DNA from: Scatosoma sp045656625
GTDB taxonomy: Bacteria > Bacillota > Clostridia > Christensenellales > Borkfalkiaceae
Direction: 5' to 3'
NCBI GenBank assembly: GCA_045656625.1
Contig: JAZORL010000067.1
Location: 1 to 17,618, forward strand
Length of the DNA stretch: 17,618 bases
Numbering within the stretch: the first letter of the stretch is position 1; the number at the start of each line of letters is the position of its first letter. Below are positions 1 through 6,300 of this stretch, piece by piece. The position numbers were made by a program, and so were the translations under genes. The notes beneath the pieces are model-generated. The model was not told the origin of the DNA. It searched no databases and saw only the letters and a program-made list of their open reading frames with translations.

Positions 1-1637
1 CAGAACAAAATCACCGAAACGGCGTCTACAATCGTTCTAATGAACGGGTTTGCAACAACCGCAGGGTCAAGCCGACAAACCTTTGCCAAAATCGGCAAAA
101 TTGCGCCGACAAGCTTTGCGACGATCACCGTGCAGAAAAGGGCAAGGGATACGACCAAACAAACCTCGTTCGTGTAGTCCGTCACACCGAGCATCATTTT
201 GTCGATGAGAATGAGCTTTCCAAAGCATACGGCGGCAAGGGTGACGCCGAGCAAAAGGGATACGAGGAATTCTTTTAGCACGACTTTCCCTACGTCCTTC
301 GTTTCAATTTCGCCAAGCGAAAGGGCGCGAATGACCGTAACCGAAGCTTGCGACCCGGAATTACCGCCCGTACCCATAATCATCGGTACGCAAGCGACCA
401 AGCAGGTAGAAAGCTGCGCTTCGTAGTTGTTCAAAATAATCGCCGTGAACGTCGAGCCGAGCATAAGGATGATGAGCCAAAGCACACGGTTTTTCCAAAG
501 GCTGAACGCTCCCGTTTTTAAGTAGGGCTTGTCCGTCGGCGCCATAGCTGCCATCTTTGCAATATCCTCGGTGTTTTCTTCTTCGATGACTTCCATTGCG
601 TCGTCGACGGTGACGATACCGACGAGCCGCATTTCTCTATCCACAATCGGGAGTGCCAAGAAGCCGTAATCGGAAATGGTACGCGCCACTTCTTCCTTGT
701 CGTCTATCGTATAGGCGTAAATTACGTTTTCTTCCATAACGTCGGAAATGAGTGCGTTCTTCGGGGAAAGCATCAATTTTTTCGCTGTGACAAGCCCCAA
801 AATCGTATTCGTTTCGTCTACGACGTAGCAGGTGTAAATCGTTTCCTTGTCGATTGCCGTACGGCGAATCCGCTCGAATGCGTCGTCGACGGTCATTGTC
901 GGGCGCAGGGAAACGTATTCTATCGTCATAATGCTGCCTGCGCTGTCCTTCGGGTATTTCAAAATTTCGTTGATGGAAGCACGGGTTTCGCTGTCGCTTT
1001 GCGCCAATACACGGCGTACGACGTTTGCGGGCATTTCTTCGATTAAGTCGACTGTATCGTCCAAGAAAAGTTCGTCCAAGACCGCCTTAAATTCTCGATC
1101 GTTCAATTTATGGATAAGGCGTTCCTTGACGTCGCTATCCATTTCGACGAAGGTTTCCGCCGCAAGGTCCTTGGGCAGGATTCTAAAAAGCACCAAAAGC
1201 TGGGAGTCCGTTTCCGTGCCTTCAAATACTTCGGCAAGGTCGGTCGCATTCATGGAAGAAAGCAGGGGCTTTAAGACGGCGTAATTGCGTTCGGCTAAAA
1301 GCATCAAAATTTCGTCCGTTTCCGCAATACGGCGAACGATTTCTTGGGGCATTTCTTCGATGATATCGACGGTGTCGTCAACGGACATTTCGTCCATGAC
1401 CTTTTCGAGCTCGTCGTCACGAAGACCGCCGATAATGCTTTCTTGCAGGTCGCTATCCAAAAGCAAAAGGGTATCTGCCAAAAGCTCGCTGTCAAGTTCG
1501 CGGCAGAAAGGGATAAGCGTTTCGGTTTCTAAACGGCTTAAAAAGGCGGCGAGTTCTTCGGCGGTTAGCTTATTGGCAATCGTCACTGCGCTTTCATAAT
1601 CTTGCGCGGTCAATAATTCCAAGATTTCTTTTTCCAT
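1..1637 (-). CDS. mgtE: Magnesium transporter MgtE with duplicated N domain (3' end cut by window)
   Basis: Mg2+ channel/transporter of the MgtE family in the cytoplasmic membrane, where the cytosolic N and CBS domains sense Mg2+ and gate the pore. The ATG at 1635-1637 follows a strong SD (AAAGGAGG). About 545 residues are visible. Residues 1-105 and 108-215 are two related MgtE_N-type helical repeats; both contain the signature VDDTVD/LDDTVD followed by IIEEMP/LIEEMP and VRR. A linker with YPKDSAGSIMT leads to a CBS pair (about 228-360, with GLVTAKKLML and GIVTVDDAMEVI), then the membrane domain from about 375, with the pore motif PMIMGTGGNSGSQ near residue 420. The last visible motif, DPAVVANPF, lies close to the usual C-terminus, so probably only about 15-25 residues are missing. 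It starts 65 nt after the stop of the upstream gene and is probably co-transcribed with it. That gap is too short for an M-box riboswitch. The family call is secure. Confidence 0.95.
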   Translation of the reverse strand, partial: MEKEILELLTAQDYESAVTIANKLTAEELAAFLSRLETETLIPFCRELDSELLADTLLLLDSDLQESIIGGLRDDELEKVMDEMSVDDTVDIIEEMPQEIVRRIAETDEILMLLAERNYAVLKPLLSSMNATDLAEVFEGTETDSQLLVLFRILPKDLAAETFVEMDSDVKERLIHKLNDREFKAVLDELFLDDTVDLIEEMPANVVRRVLAQSDSETRASINEILKYPKDSAGSIMTIEYVSLRPTMTVDDAFERIRRTAIDKETIYTCYVVDETNTILGLVTAKKLMLSPKNALISDVMEENVIYAYTIDDKEEVARTISDYGFLALPIVDREMRLVGIVTVDDAMEVIEEENTEDIAKMAAMAPTDKPYLKTGAFSLWKNRVLWLIILMLGSTFTAIILNNYEAQLSTCLVACVPMIMGTGGNSGSQASVTVIRALSLGEIETKDVGKVVLKEFLVSLLLGVTLAAVCFGKLILIDKMMLGVTDYTNEVCLVVSLALFCTVIVAKLVGAILPILAKVCRLDPAVVANPFIRTIVDAVSVILF

Positions 1638-1702
1638 AAGTCTTTGCCTCCTTTTTCAATACTCAAAAAATGTGTGGACGGTCTGCCTAAAAAAGCGTTC
1701 CG

Positions 1703-4057
1703 TTAGTCTTTCGGTTTTTTGCGGATAATCAAATAATCCACGAGAATGCAAATTGCACCGCAGCCGAGAAGGATATAGGTAAAACGCCAAACGTCGTCCT
1801 TATCCGCGGTCGCATCCCCAAGCGTGGACTGCGTGGATTGCGGCGGTCTGCCGTCAAAGTCCGCAACGTGTGCTTGCGGTACGTAGCCGTAATGTTCTGC
1901 GCCTGTTTCGTCTACGTAGCTGACGAAATAATAGGGATAGTCAAGCTGGGTGATTTCCCCCAAAACGCTTACCTGTGCGCCGCGAGGAAGATTTGTCACC
2001 GTCAAAAGCTGGGTAAGATAGGGGAATTTATAAAGGGTCACGCCGCTGGAAACCCAGCCCGATCTTCCCTCGGGACAGTCCGTGCGGTATTCGTCCGCAG
2101 GGAGCAAGTCGCAAGCGGATTTTACAAGCAAATGGGTGGTGTATTTTCGTGCGGCGTTATCGTATACCGCCACGACGTAATATTGCTCCGTTGCGCCTAA
2201 TTTGAGCGCCGTCACGGGCGTTTCCCAACGAGAATAGCGCTCGTAGGGGAAATACTCCGCACCCTGCAAGGAGAAAATGTCAAACTCGACCGCCAATGCG
2301 TTTGGCTTGCTGCGAATAAGCTCGACGTTTGCGCTTTGACGGCTGAAAATTTCCTCGTCTGTGTCGCCTACGGGGATTGTTTTTACCGTGGGAAGGTTTA
2401 ATGCGGTCGTCTTGGCTAAATAGTTTTCTTCGTAGAGAAGGTAGGTCGCATTTTCTTCCAAGCCAAAGGTGAAAGAAAGCAAGTTTGCGCTGTTCGTATA
2501 GACGAGCGGCGTAGAGAAATCGTAGCTTTCGCCGTCGATTTTTATAATCGAATTATCGTTCAACGCGTACACGCTGCCGTTATAATCTACGGAAATTTTC
2601 TTGGTGTACGCAGGAAGCTCGCCTGGTATGCGTTCGCCCTCTGCCATTGCGGAAAGAAATTCTTCTTCCGTATAACGGAAAATGCTTGTGCCGCTGCCTA
2701 CGTACAAATTCCCGTAAGCGTCTGCAGTGAGAAGCTTGGCATAGCGAGCCGTGTTCTTTTTCGTTTCTTGCACCGTCCAAGCGGTTTTCTCGGAAGCGGC
2801 GTAGCAATAATTGCCCTCGGTGATGAAATAATAGGTATCGAATACGCAAGCCGCGCCCATAAGCGTGCCGCTGAAATCTTCCAAAACCGTAAGCGCCGCA
2901 CCGTAATTTTCCGCAGTCAAGCTGTAAATAATCGCCGTCGTGTCGTTTGCGACGACCGCCGTTTCGCCGTTCGAGGCGAGATAAAGAGGGGTAAGCTCCG
3001 AAGAGATGGGCGTTTCAAAGGTTCCCGTTGCCGTGTTGTATACGGAAATACGGCTGTTGCCTGCGTCGGCGATGAGAAGCTTGTCCCCTGCGAGGACTGT
3101 TTCCGTTGCCCCGTTTAAGCGATGCGTAGAGCTGGACGCGCTGCCGATTTCGTATTCGGTGAAGGCGTGCGCCTGCAAGGAATATTGAAGAATACAATCT
3201 TCTTGCACGACGTAGACGAAGTCTTCCCAAAGGGACAAGGAAGACGAACCGTTTTGTTCGCTAAAAATGGGGGTGACTTTGCCTGCATCGTTGCCGTCGA
3301 ATTCCGATAAGTTGTAGGAATAGAATCCGCCTGAAAGATCGGCGCAGGTGAGTACGTTTTCGCTGATCGCCATGGAGACGATTTCCGAAGGGAACGCCGT
3401 AAGGAATGACTCCGTGTTTTCGGGGTCTTTAGGATCGATTTTGTAAAGGTATTTGCCTGCGTCCGTGTAGTAAAGCTCGTCTTCCCAATAGGTGATTGCC
3501 GGCTTGGAAAGCAGGTGGTCTTGAATGGGGGGCGCATAAACGTCGGGGTTGCGTAAATCGGTGACCGAAATCTTCGCAATATCTCCCGAAATCGCCGTGA
3601 AAAAGAGCTTTTGACCTGCGATATAAAAGGTGTTGCAGGAAAAATTTAAGCGGGTTTCCGTCAAGCTCTTGGGCTCGAGGGAATAAAGCTGCATTGCCGA
3701 ATCGAGGAAATACAGAGTTTCTTCTTCGGAGAATTGCAATTTCGTTACCTTTTCGGGGTGGGTATACTGCGTGTAAACGCCCTGCTTGCGGTTGTAAACG
3801 AAAATCGTTTTATCGTTCGCAATCGCCGTGAAATTTTCCGCAACCGCAACGTCGGAAACTTTGACGCTCGCACTATTGGTAAGCTCCAAATACTGCTCGT
3901 AGCTATTCGGCGCAACGAGGGTCGTTTGCTCTGCCGTTTGGGCGGCGGCTGCCGTCGTTCTTTCGATTGGATTTTTCGCAAGCAAAACCCCCGCTCCCGT
4001 TGCACAAAGAGCGGTCAGCGCCAAAGCGCATAAAGTTTTACGCGAAATTTTACCCAT
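1703..4057 (-). CDS. Exported membrane-anchored beta-propeller/SH3-like protein, unknown function
   Basis: A 784-aa protein with no recognised function. An N-terminal signal sequence (basic MGKISRK, then a hydrophobic stretch to about residue 28) is followed by roughly 600 residues of repeated beta-rich segments such as LYFLDSAMQLYSLEP and LYYTDAGKYLYKIDP. These read as WD/NHL/YVTN-like propeller blades. Residues about 667-733 look like a bacterial SH3-like domain (LYKFPYLTQLL, then YFVSYVDETG and YGYVPQ). A C-terminal TM helix (about 758-778) ends in RKKPKD, giving a large extracytoplasmic part tethered by one helix. A TTG two codons upstream (4063) is possible, but the ATG at 4057 fits the signal peptide better. 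There is no SD; a TATAAT lies 8 nt upstream of the ATG, so the message is probably leaderless. mgtE follows 65 nt downstream, suggesting an envelope or ion-related role, which is inference only. Confidence 0.8.
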   Translation of the reverse strand: MGKISRKTLCALALTALCATGAGVLLAKNPIERTTAAAAQTAEQTTLVAPNSYEQYLELTNSASVKVSDVAVAENFTAIANDKTIFVYNRKQGVYTQYTHPEKVTKLQFSEEETLYFLDSAMQLYSLEPKSLTETRLNFSCNTFYIAGQKLFFTAISGDIAKISVTDLRNPDVYAPPIQDHLLSKPAITYWEDELYYTDAGKYLYKIDPKDPENTESFLTAFPSEIVSMAISENVLTCADLSGGFYSYNLSEFDGNDAGKVTPIFSEQNGSSSLSLWEDFVYVVQEDCILQYSLQAHAFTEYEIGSASSSTHRLNGATETVLAGDKLLIADAGNSRISVYNTATGTFETPISSELTPLYLASNGETAVVANDTTAIIYSLTAENYGAALTVLEDFSGTLMGAACVFDTYYFITEGNYCYAASEKTAWTVQETKKNTARYAKLLTADAYGNLYVGSGTSIFRYTEEEFLSAMAEGERIPGELPAYTKKISVDYNGSVYALNDNSIIKIDGESYDFSTPLVYTNSANLLSFTFGLEENATYLLYEENYLAKTTALNLPTVKTIPVGDTDEEIFSRQSANVELIRSKPNALAVEFDIFSLQGAEYFPYERYSRWETPVTALKLGATEQYYVVAVYDNAARKYTTHLLVKSACDLLPADEYRTDCPEGRSGWVSSGVTLYKFPYLTQLLTVTNLPRGAQVSVLGEITQLDYPYYFVSYVDETGAEHYGYVPQAHVADFDGRPPQSTQSTLGDATADKDDVWRFTYILLGCGAICILVDYLIIRKKPKD

Positions 4058-4065
4058 ACGCAACT

Positions 4066-4094
4066 ATTATACCATCTTTTTACGGGAAATGCAA
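4066..4094 (-). promoter_or_regulatory. Extended -10 promoter for the propeller-mgtE unit, near-leaderless
   Basis: On the minus strand TTGCAT (4089-4094), a 17-nt spacer and a perfect TATAAT (4066-4071) form a sigma-A promoter. A TG one base before the -10 makes it an extended -10. The predicted +1 is near 4059, only about 2 nt before the ATG at 4057, leaving no room for a Shine-Dalgarno sequence. Confidence 0.65.
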
Positions 4095-4270
4095 TAGTTT
4101 GCGGAAAAGTTTCCTAAAGGAAAAAATGAAAAATGGGCGGCAATTTTGGACGACGTAGGAAATGGGGCTCTGGAGTGGGGAAAAAGTGGCAGCGGTGGCG
4201 AAAAATGGGGGCAATCGGGGAAAACGCTTTGACGAGCTTGGCGCAGGGGAAAATGGGAAAAGAGCATTTT

Positions 4271-4310
4271 TAGGCGGTGTTCGGATTTTTTAGGCGGTGT
4301 TCGGGTTTTT
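4271..4310. repeat. Two tandem 20-bp direct repeats
   Basis: Two consecutive 20-bp units (4271-4290 and 4291-4310) differ at a single base; the unit begins TAGGCGGTGTTCGG and ends in a T-run. A partial third match (TGTTCGGATTTTT) lies near 4415. No function is apparent. Confidence 0.8.
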
Positions 4311-4570
4311 TGTTTGCATTTTTGGAAAAAATTGCCTGTTTTGACCGTTTTTTAGGTGAAAATAGGCATATATATGACATATTTAATTTGGGTAAACGGG
4401 TAAAACACGAACAAATGTTCGGATTTTTCATTAAAAAAATGGCAGTCACCTCTTGCAAAAATGGGGAATCAATGTAATAATAGCCCCGTCGACCGAGCGA
4501 ATCGGCTGACGAAGTGAAAAGTGAATTGCCAACGATGACGGCGTGAGTTGTGTCTGAGGGTACGAGAGTG

Positions 4571-4595
4571 GAATTGCTTTCGTGGAAAGCAATTC
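4571..4595. repeat. Perfect 10-bp inverted repeat (hairpin)
   Basis: GAATTGCTTT and AAAGCAATTC pair perfectly around a CGTGG loop, directly before the tandem array. It has no T-tract, so it is more likely part of the repeat element than a terminator. Confidence 0.75.
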
Positions 4596-4600
4596 GTTGC

Positions 4601-4858
4601 GGAAAGATTTGCGTTGGAGATTCTTCGCCTGCGGCTCAGAATGACAAAGGGCGGCTCGGAATGACAAGAGGGTGGCTCGCGGTGACGAGGTGGAAGGATT
4701 TGCGTTGGAGATTCTTCGCCTGCGGCTCAGAATGACAAAGGGGATGGCTCAGAATGACAAGAGGGCGGCTCGGAGTGACGGGGCGGAAAGATATGCGTTG
4801 GAGATTCTTCGCTTGCGGCTCAGAATGAAAAAGGGCGGCTCGGACGGACAAGAGGGCG
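4601..4858. repeat. Three tandem ~92-bp units of a dispersed repeat
   Basis: Units begin near 4601, 4692 and 4785, each with GGAA(A/G)GAT(T/A)TGCG, then TTGGAGATTCTTCGC(C/T)TGC, then CGGCTCAGAATGA. Between these cores are shorter repeats of CGGCTCGGAATGACAAGAGG type. Translation of the minus strand gives the repetitive peptide CHSEPQAKNLQRKSF, similar to low-complexity spurious proteins I recall from clostridial genomes; that comparison is from memory. There is no transposase, and the array is not CRISPR-like because repeat and intervening sequence are both repetitive. Confidence 0.75.
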
Positions 4859-4880
4859 TTGTGGAAGGACAAGCCTACGT

Positions 4881-4909
4881 TTAATGAAGTATAAAAATTA
4901 CGTTATAAA
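4881..4909 (+). promoter_or_regulatory. Weak candidate promoter for the sigma-like regulator
   Basis: TTAATG (4881-4886), a 17-nt spacer and TATAAA (4904-4909) lie about 56 nt upstream of the TTG start at 4966. The -35 matches consensus at three of six positions, so the assignment is tentative. Confidence 0.35.
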
Positions 4910-4965
4910 ATTTACGGCGGCGAGTAGTCGGGAGATGAAAGCGGCTTTTAGGAGGTGATGGAAAT

Positions 4966-5460
4966 TTGGAAAATTACGCAAAAACAATCCTTTTCGCTTA
5001 TCCGCTTTTGAAAACGGTGGAAAAGGATTACGAGGAGCATATTCGAAACAAGGCTTTGCTCTCTTACGGCGGGAATCGTACTGCTTTGGAGCTCGCTGAG
5101 TATTTGGCGGAGGAGCTGATTCATCAGCAAAATCTTTCGTGGCTTAAACAAACCGTGAAAGAGGTTTTGGACAAGCTCTCGGACGAGGAGCGAGTGCTTT
5201 TATCCATTCGTTATTTCGGGCATACCGAAAAAATGCGTAATTTCGCGCTATGCAAATGGAACGAGCGTACATATTTCCGTCGCCAAGCCCGCCTTTCTAA
5301 AAAATTGGGAGAGCTTTTAAGAATTGCTGGGGTCACGAAGGATATCTATCTTTGCGAGTTTAAGGATTTGGATATTTTTCGGAAAATCCACGAGTTCGTA
5401 GAGCAGGGAAAGGATCAAAAAATCTCCGCGTGTGAGCGGAGATTTTGGAACGAAGGATAA
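4966..5460 (+). CDS. Sigma-70 region 4/ArpU-like regulator, probable activator of the phage-derived operon
   Basis: A 164-aa protein. Residues about 65-125 resemble the sigma region 4/ArpU-like HTH: LDKLSDEERVLLSIRYF, then WNERTYFRRQARLSKKL, where the second part would be the DNA-recognition helix. Proteins of this type in Firmicutes phages usually sit just before the terminase genes and switch on late transcription. The start is a TTG after a full-length SD (AGGAGGTGAT at 4950-4959); the nearby ATG at 4958 is in another frame. Its last dozen codons coincide with a terminator hairpin, so the C-terminus (QKISACERRF) may be a by-product of that overlap. It is separated from the terminase gene by a minus-strand gene, unlike standard phages. 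The sigma-like reading is from motif resemblance only; a generic HTH protein is the alternative. Confidence 0.65.
   Translation: MENYAKTILFAYPLLKTVEKDYEEHIRNKALLSYGGNRTALELAEYLAEELIHQQNLSWLKQTVKEVLDKLSDEERVLLSIRYFGHTEKMRNFALCKWNERTYFRRQARLSKKLGELLRIAGVTKDIYLCEFKDLDIFRKIHEFVEQGKDQKISACERRFWNEG
5419..5446. terminator. Bidirectional terminator overlapping a coding end
   Basis: A perfect 11-bp stem (AAAATCTCCGC / GCGGAGATTTT) with a GTGTGA loop. On the minus strand it gives a run of six T's, 28 nt past the stop of the minus-strand gene ending at 5474. On the plus strand it lies inside the last codons of the regulator. It serves two convergent genes. Confidence 0.8.
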
Positions 5461-5473
5461 AAGGTTTGCTTGG

Positions 5474-6199
5474 TTATTCTTCCATATCGTAGGGCGGTCG
5501 CTTGGGCGGCTTGATAAGCAGTCCTGCGAGAATGGGGACGAGCAGACAAACGGTGACGAGTATCGCGATTTGCGCGGGGCTCGATTTATTTTTCTTCTCG
5601 GCATTTTTCGTAGCGTCTGAAGAGTCGCTGTCGGGCGTTTGATTGGCAAGTCGGTCGGCGTATTCCGTGTTTTCTTCGTAGTAGAGGCGGCTGGGCTTTG
5701 GTACGTAGCCAAACTCGCCGTTTCGAAGGACGTAGCAATAGGTTTCCGGGCCGATTTTATAGTCCCCGTAGTAAACGCACGAGAGGACGATTTCCGTCAG
5801 GAAATCGGAAGTCGTAAACTCGGAGTCCTCAATGCGGTATTTTATCTCGAATACGTAATAGAGATAGGGGCGCAAGGGGGTGTAATCGACGAAGGTCAAA
5901 TCTTGCGTTTTGGTATAACCGACAAGCCGCTTTGCTTTGTCGCCATCCTGTAAATATTCGACGCGACAGTATTCCTCGCCGTAGTCGAGAAGTCGTACGT
6001 AGTAGGTGCGGGGGAGTAGAAAAATGCCCCGTTTATCGTCGGCGGTGGAGTAGAAAAAAGCGTTGTCGGTGAGGATGCAGGCATAGTCGCCTGATTGCGG
6101 GCGTGTGGCTGCTGCCGCGCGGTTGGCGCGGACGGGTATGTTCAAAAAGAGAAAGAGTACCGCAAAAAAAATTGCGAAAAGAAAAAATCGTTTTTTCAT
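5474..6199 (-). CDS. Exported SH3-like protein with C-terminal membrane anchor, unknown function
   Basis: A 241-aa protein with no recognised function. MKKR is followed by a hydrophobic signal segment ending near residue 30. A beta-rich extracytoplasmic part (about 38-190) contains SH3-like pieces (YACILTDNAFFYS, EYCRVEYLQDGD, GYTKTQDL, then YCYVLRNGEFGYVPKPS). A Ser/Asp-rich linker (about 190-207) precedes a TM helix (about 209-229) and a basic cytoplasmic tail. The layout resembles the C-terminal third of the 784-aa protein encoded at 1703-4057, which also has an SH3-like segment ending in YGYVPQ, a linker and a terminal TM helix, so the two may be related. No SD precedes the ATG at 6199. 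It sits between the phage-like regulator and the terminase, in the opposite direction to both, and looks like a host-type gene. Role in the cassette unknown. Confidence 0.7.
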   Translation of the reverse strand: MKKRFFLFAIFFAVLFLFLNIPVRANRAAAATRPQSGDYACILTDNAFFYSTADDKRGIFLLPRTYYVRLLDYGEEYCRVEYLQDGDKAKRLVGYTKTQDLTFVDYTPLRPYLYYVFEIKYRIEDSEFTTSDFLTEIVLSCVYYGDYKIGPETYCYVLRNGEFGYVPKPSRLYYEENTEYADRLANQTPDSDSSDATKNAEKKNKSSPAQIAILVTVCLLVPILAGLLIKPPKRPPYDMEE

Positions 6200-6229
6200 A
6201 ATGTTTTTTTGTTCACGTGAGGCGTGGTG

Positions 6230-6258
6230 TTAAGATTTATTTTGTGCCGAATTATTAT
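6230..6258 (+). promoter_or_regulatory. Candidate promoter for the packaging/capsid operon
   Basis: TTAAGA (6230-6235), a 17-nt spacer and TATTAT (6253-6258) match sigma-A elements at four and five of six positions. The terminase ATG lies 42 nt downstream. A TATAAT for the opposite strand overlaps it base for base. Confidence 0.45.
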
Positions 6259-6259
6259 A
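6254..6259 (-). promoter_or_regulatory. Candidate -10 element for the minus-strand SH3/TM gene
   Basis: A perfect TATAAT on the minus strand, 54 nt before the ATG at 6199, with no convincing -35. It occupies nearly the same bases as the plus-strand -10, so the two promoters would exclude one another. Confidence 0.4.
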
Positions 6260-6300
6260 CGCGATAAATTGCGTGGAATTTTGGCGAGTTGGTGGAGAAT

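Larger units (their letters stand above)
4095..4880. other. Repeat-rich non-coding region
   Basis: About 790 bases without a credible gene. Short open frames on both strands lack SDs and consist of translated repeats. From 4095 to 4265 it is purine-rich on the plus strand with no visible structure. A 20-bp direct repeat lies at 4271-4310, an AT-rich stretch at 4311-4440, a perfect hairpin at 4571-4595 and a tandem array at 4601-4858. It separates the divergently oriented propeller-mgtE unit and the phage-like regulator. Confidence 0.7.

Noticed and set aside
199..1599. Several plus-strand open frames across the first 1.6 kb
   Set aside because: They are antisense to mgtE; the minus-strand frame is uninterrupted from 1637 to the window edge and carries all MgtE motifs.
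1638..1702. M-box or other Mg2+ riboswitch ahead of mgtE
   Set aside because: Only 65 nt separate the genes and no fitting structure is visible; regulation would have to act at the upstream promoter.
4601..4858. CRISPR array
   Set aside because: The period is about 92 bp with repetitive intervening sequence, only three diverged copies and no cas genes.
4277..4884. Short open frames on both strands in the repeat region
   Set aside because: They lack SDs, translate repeat DNA (peptides such as CHSEPQAKNLQ) and overlap each other.
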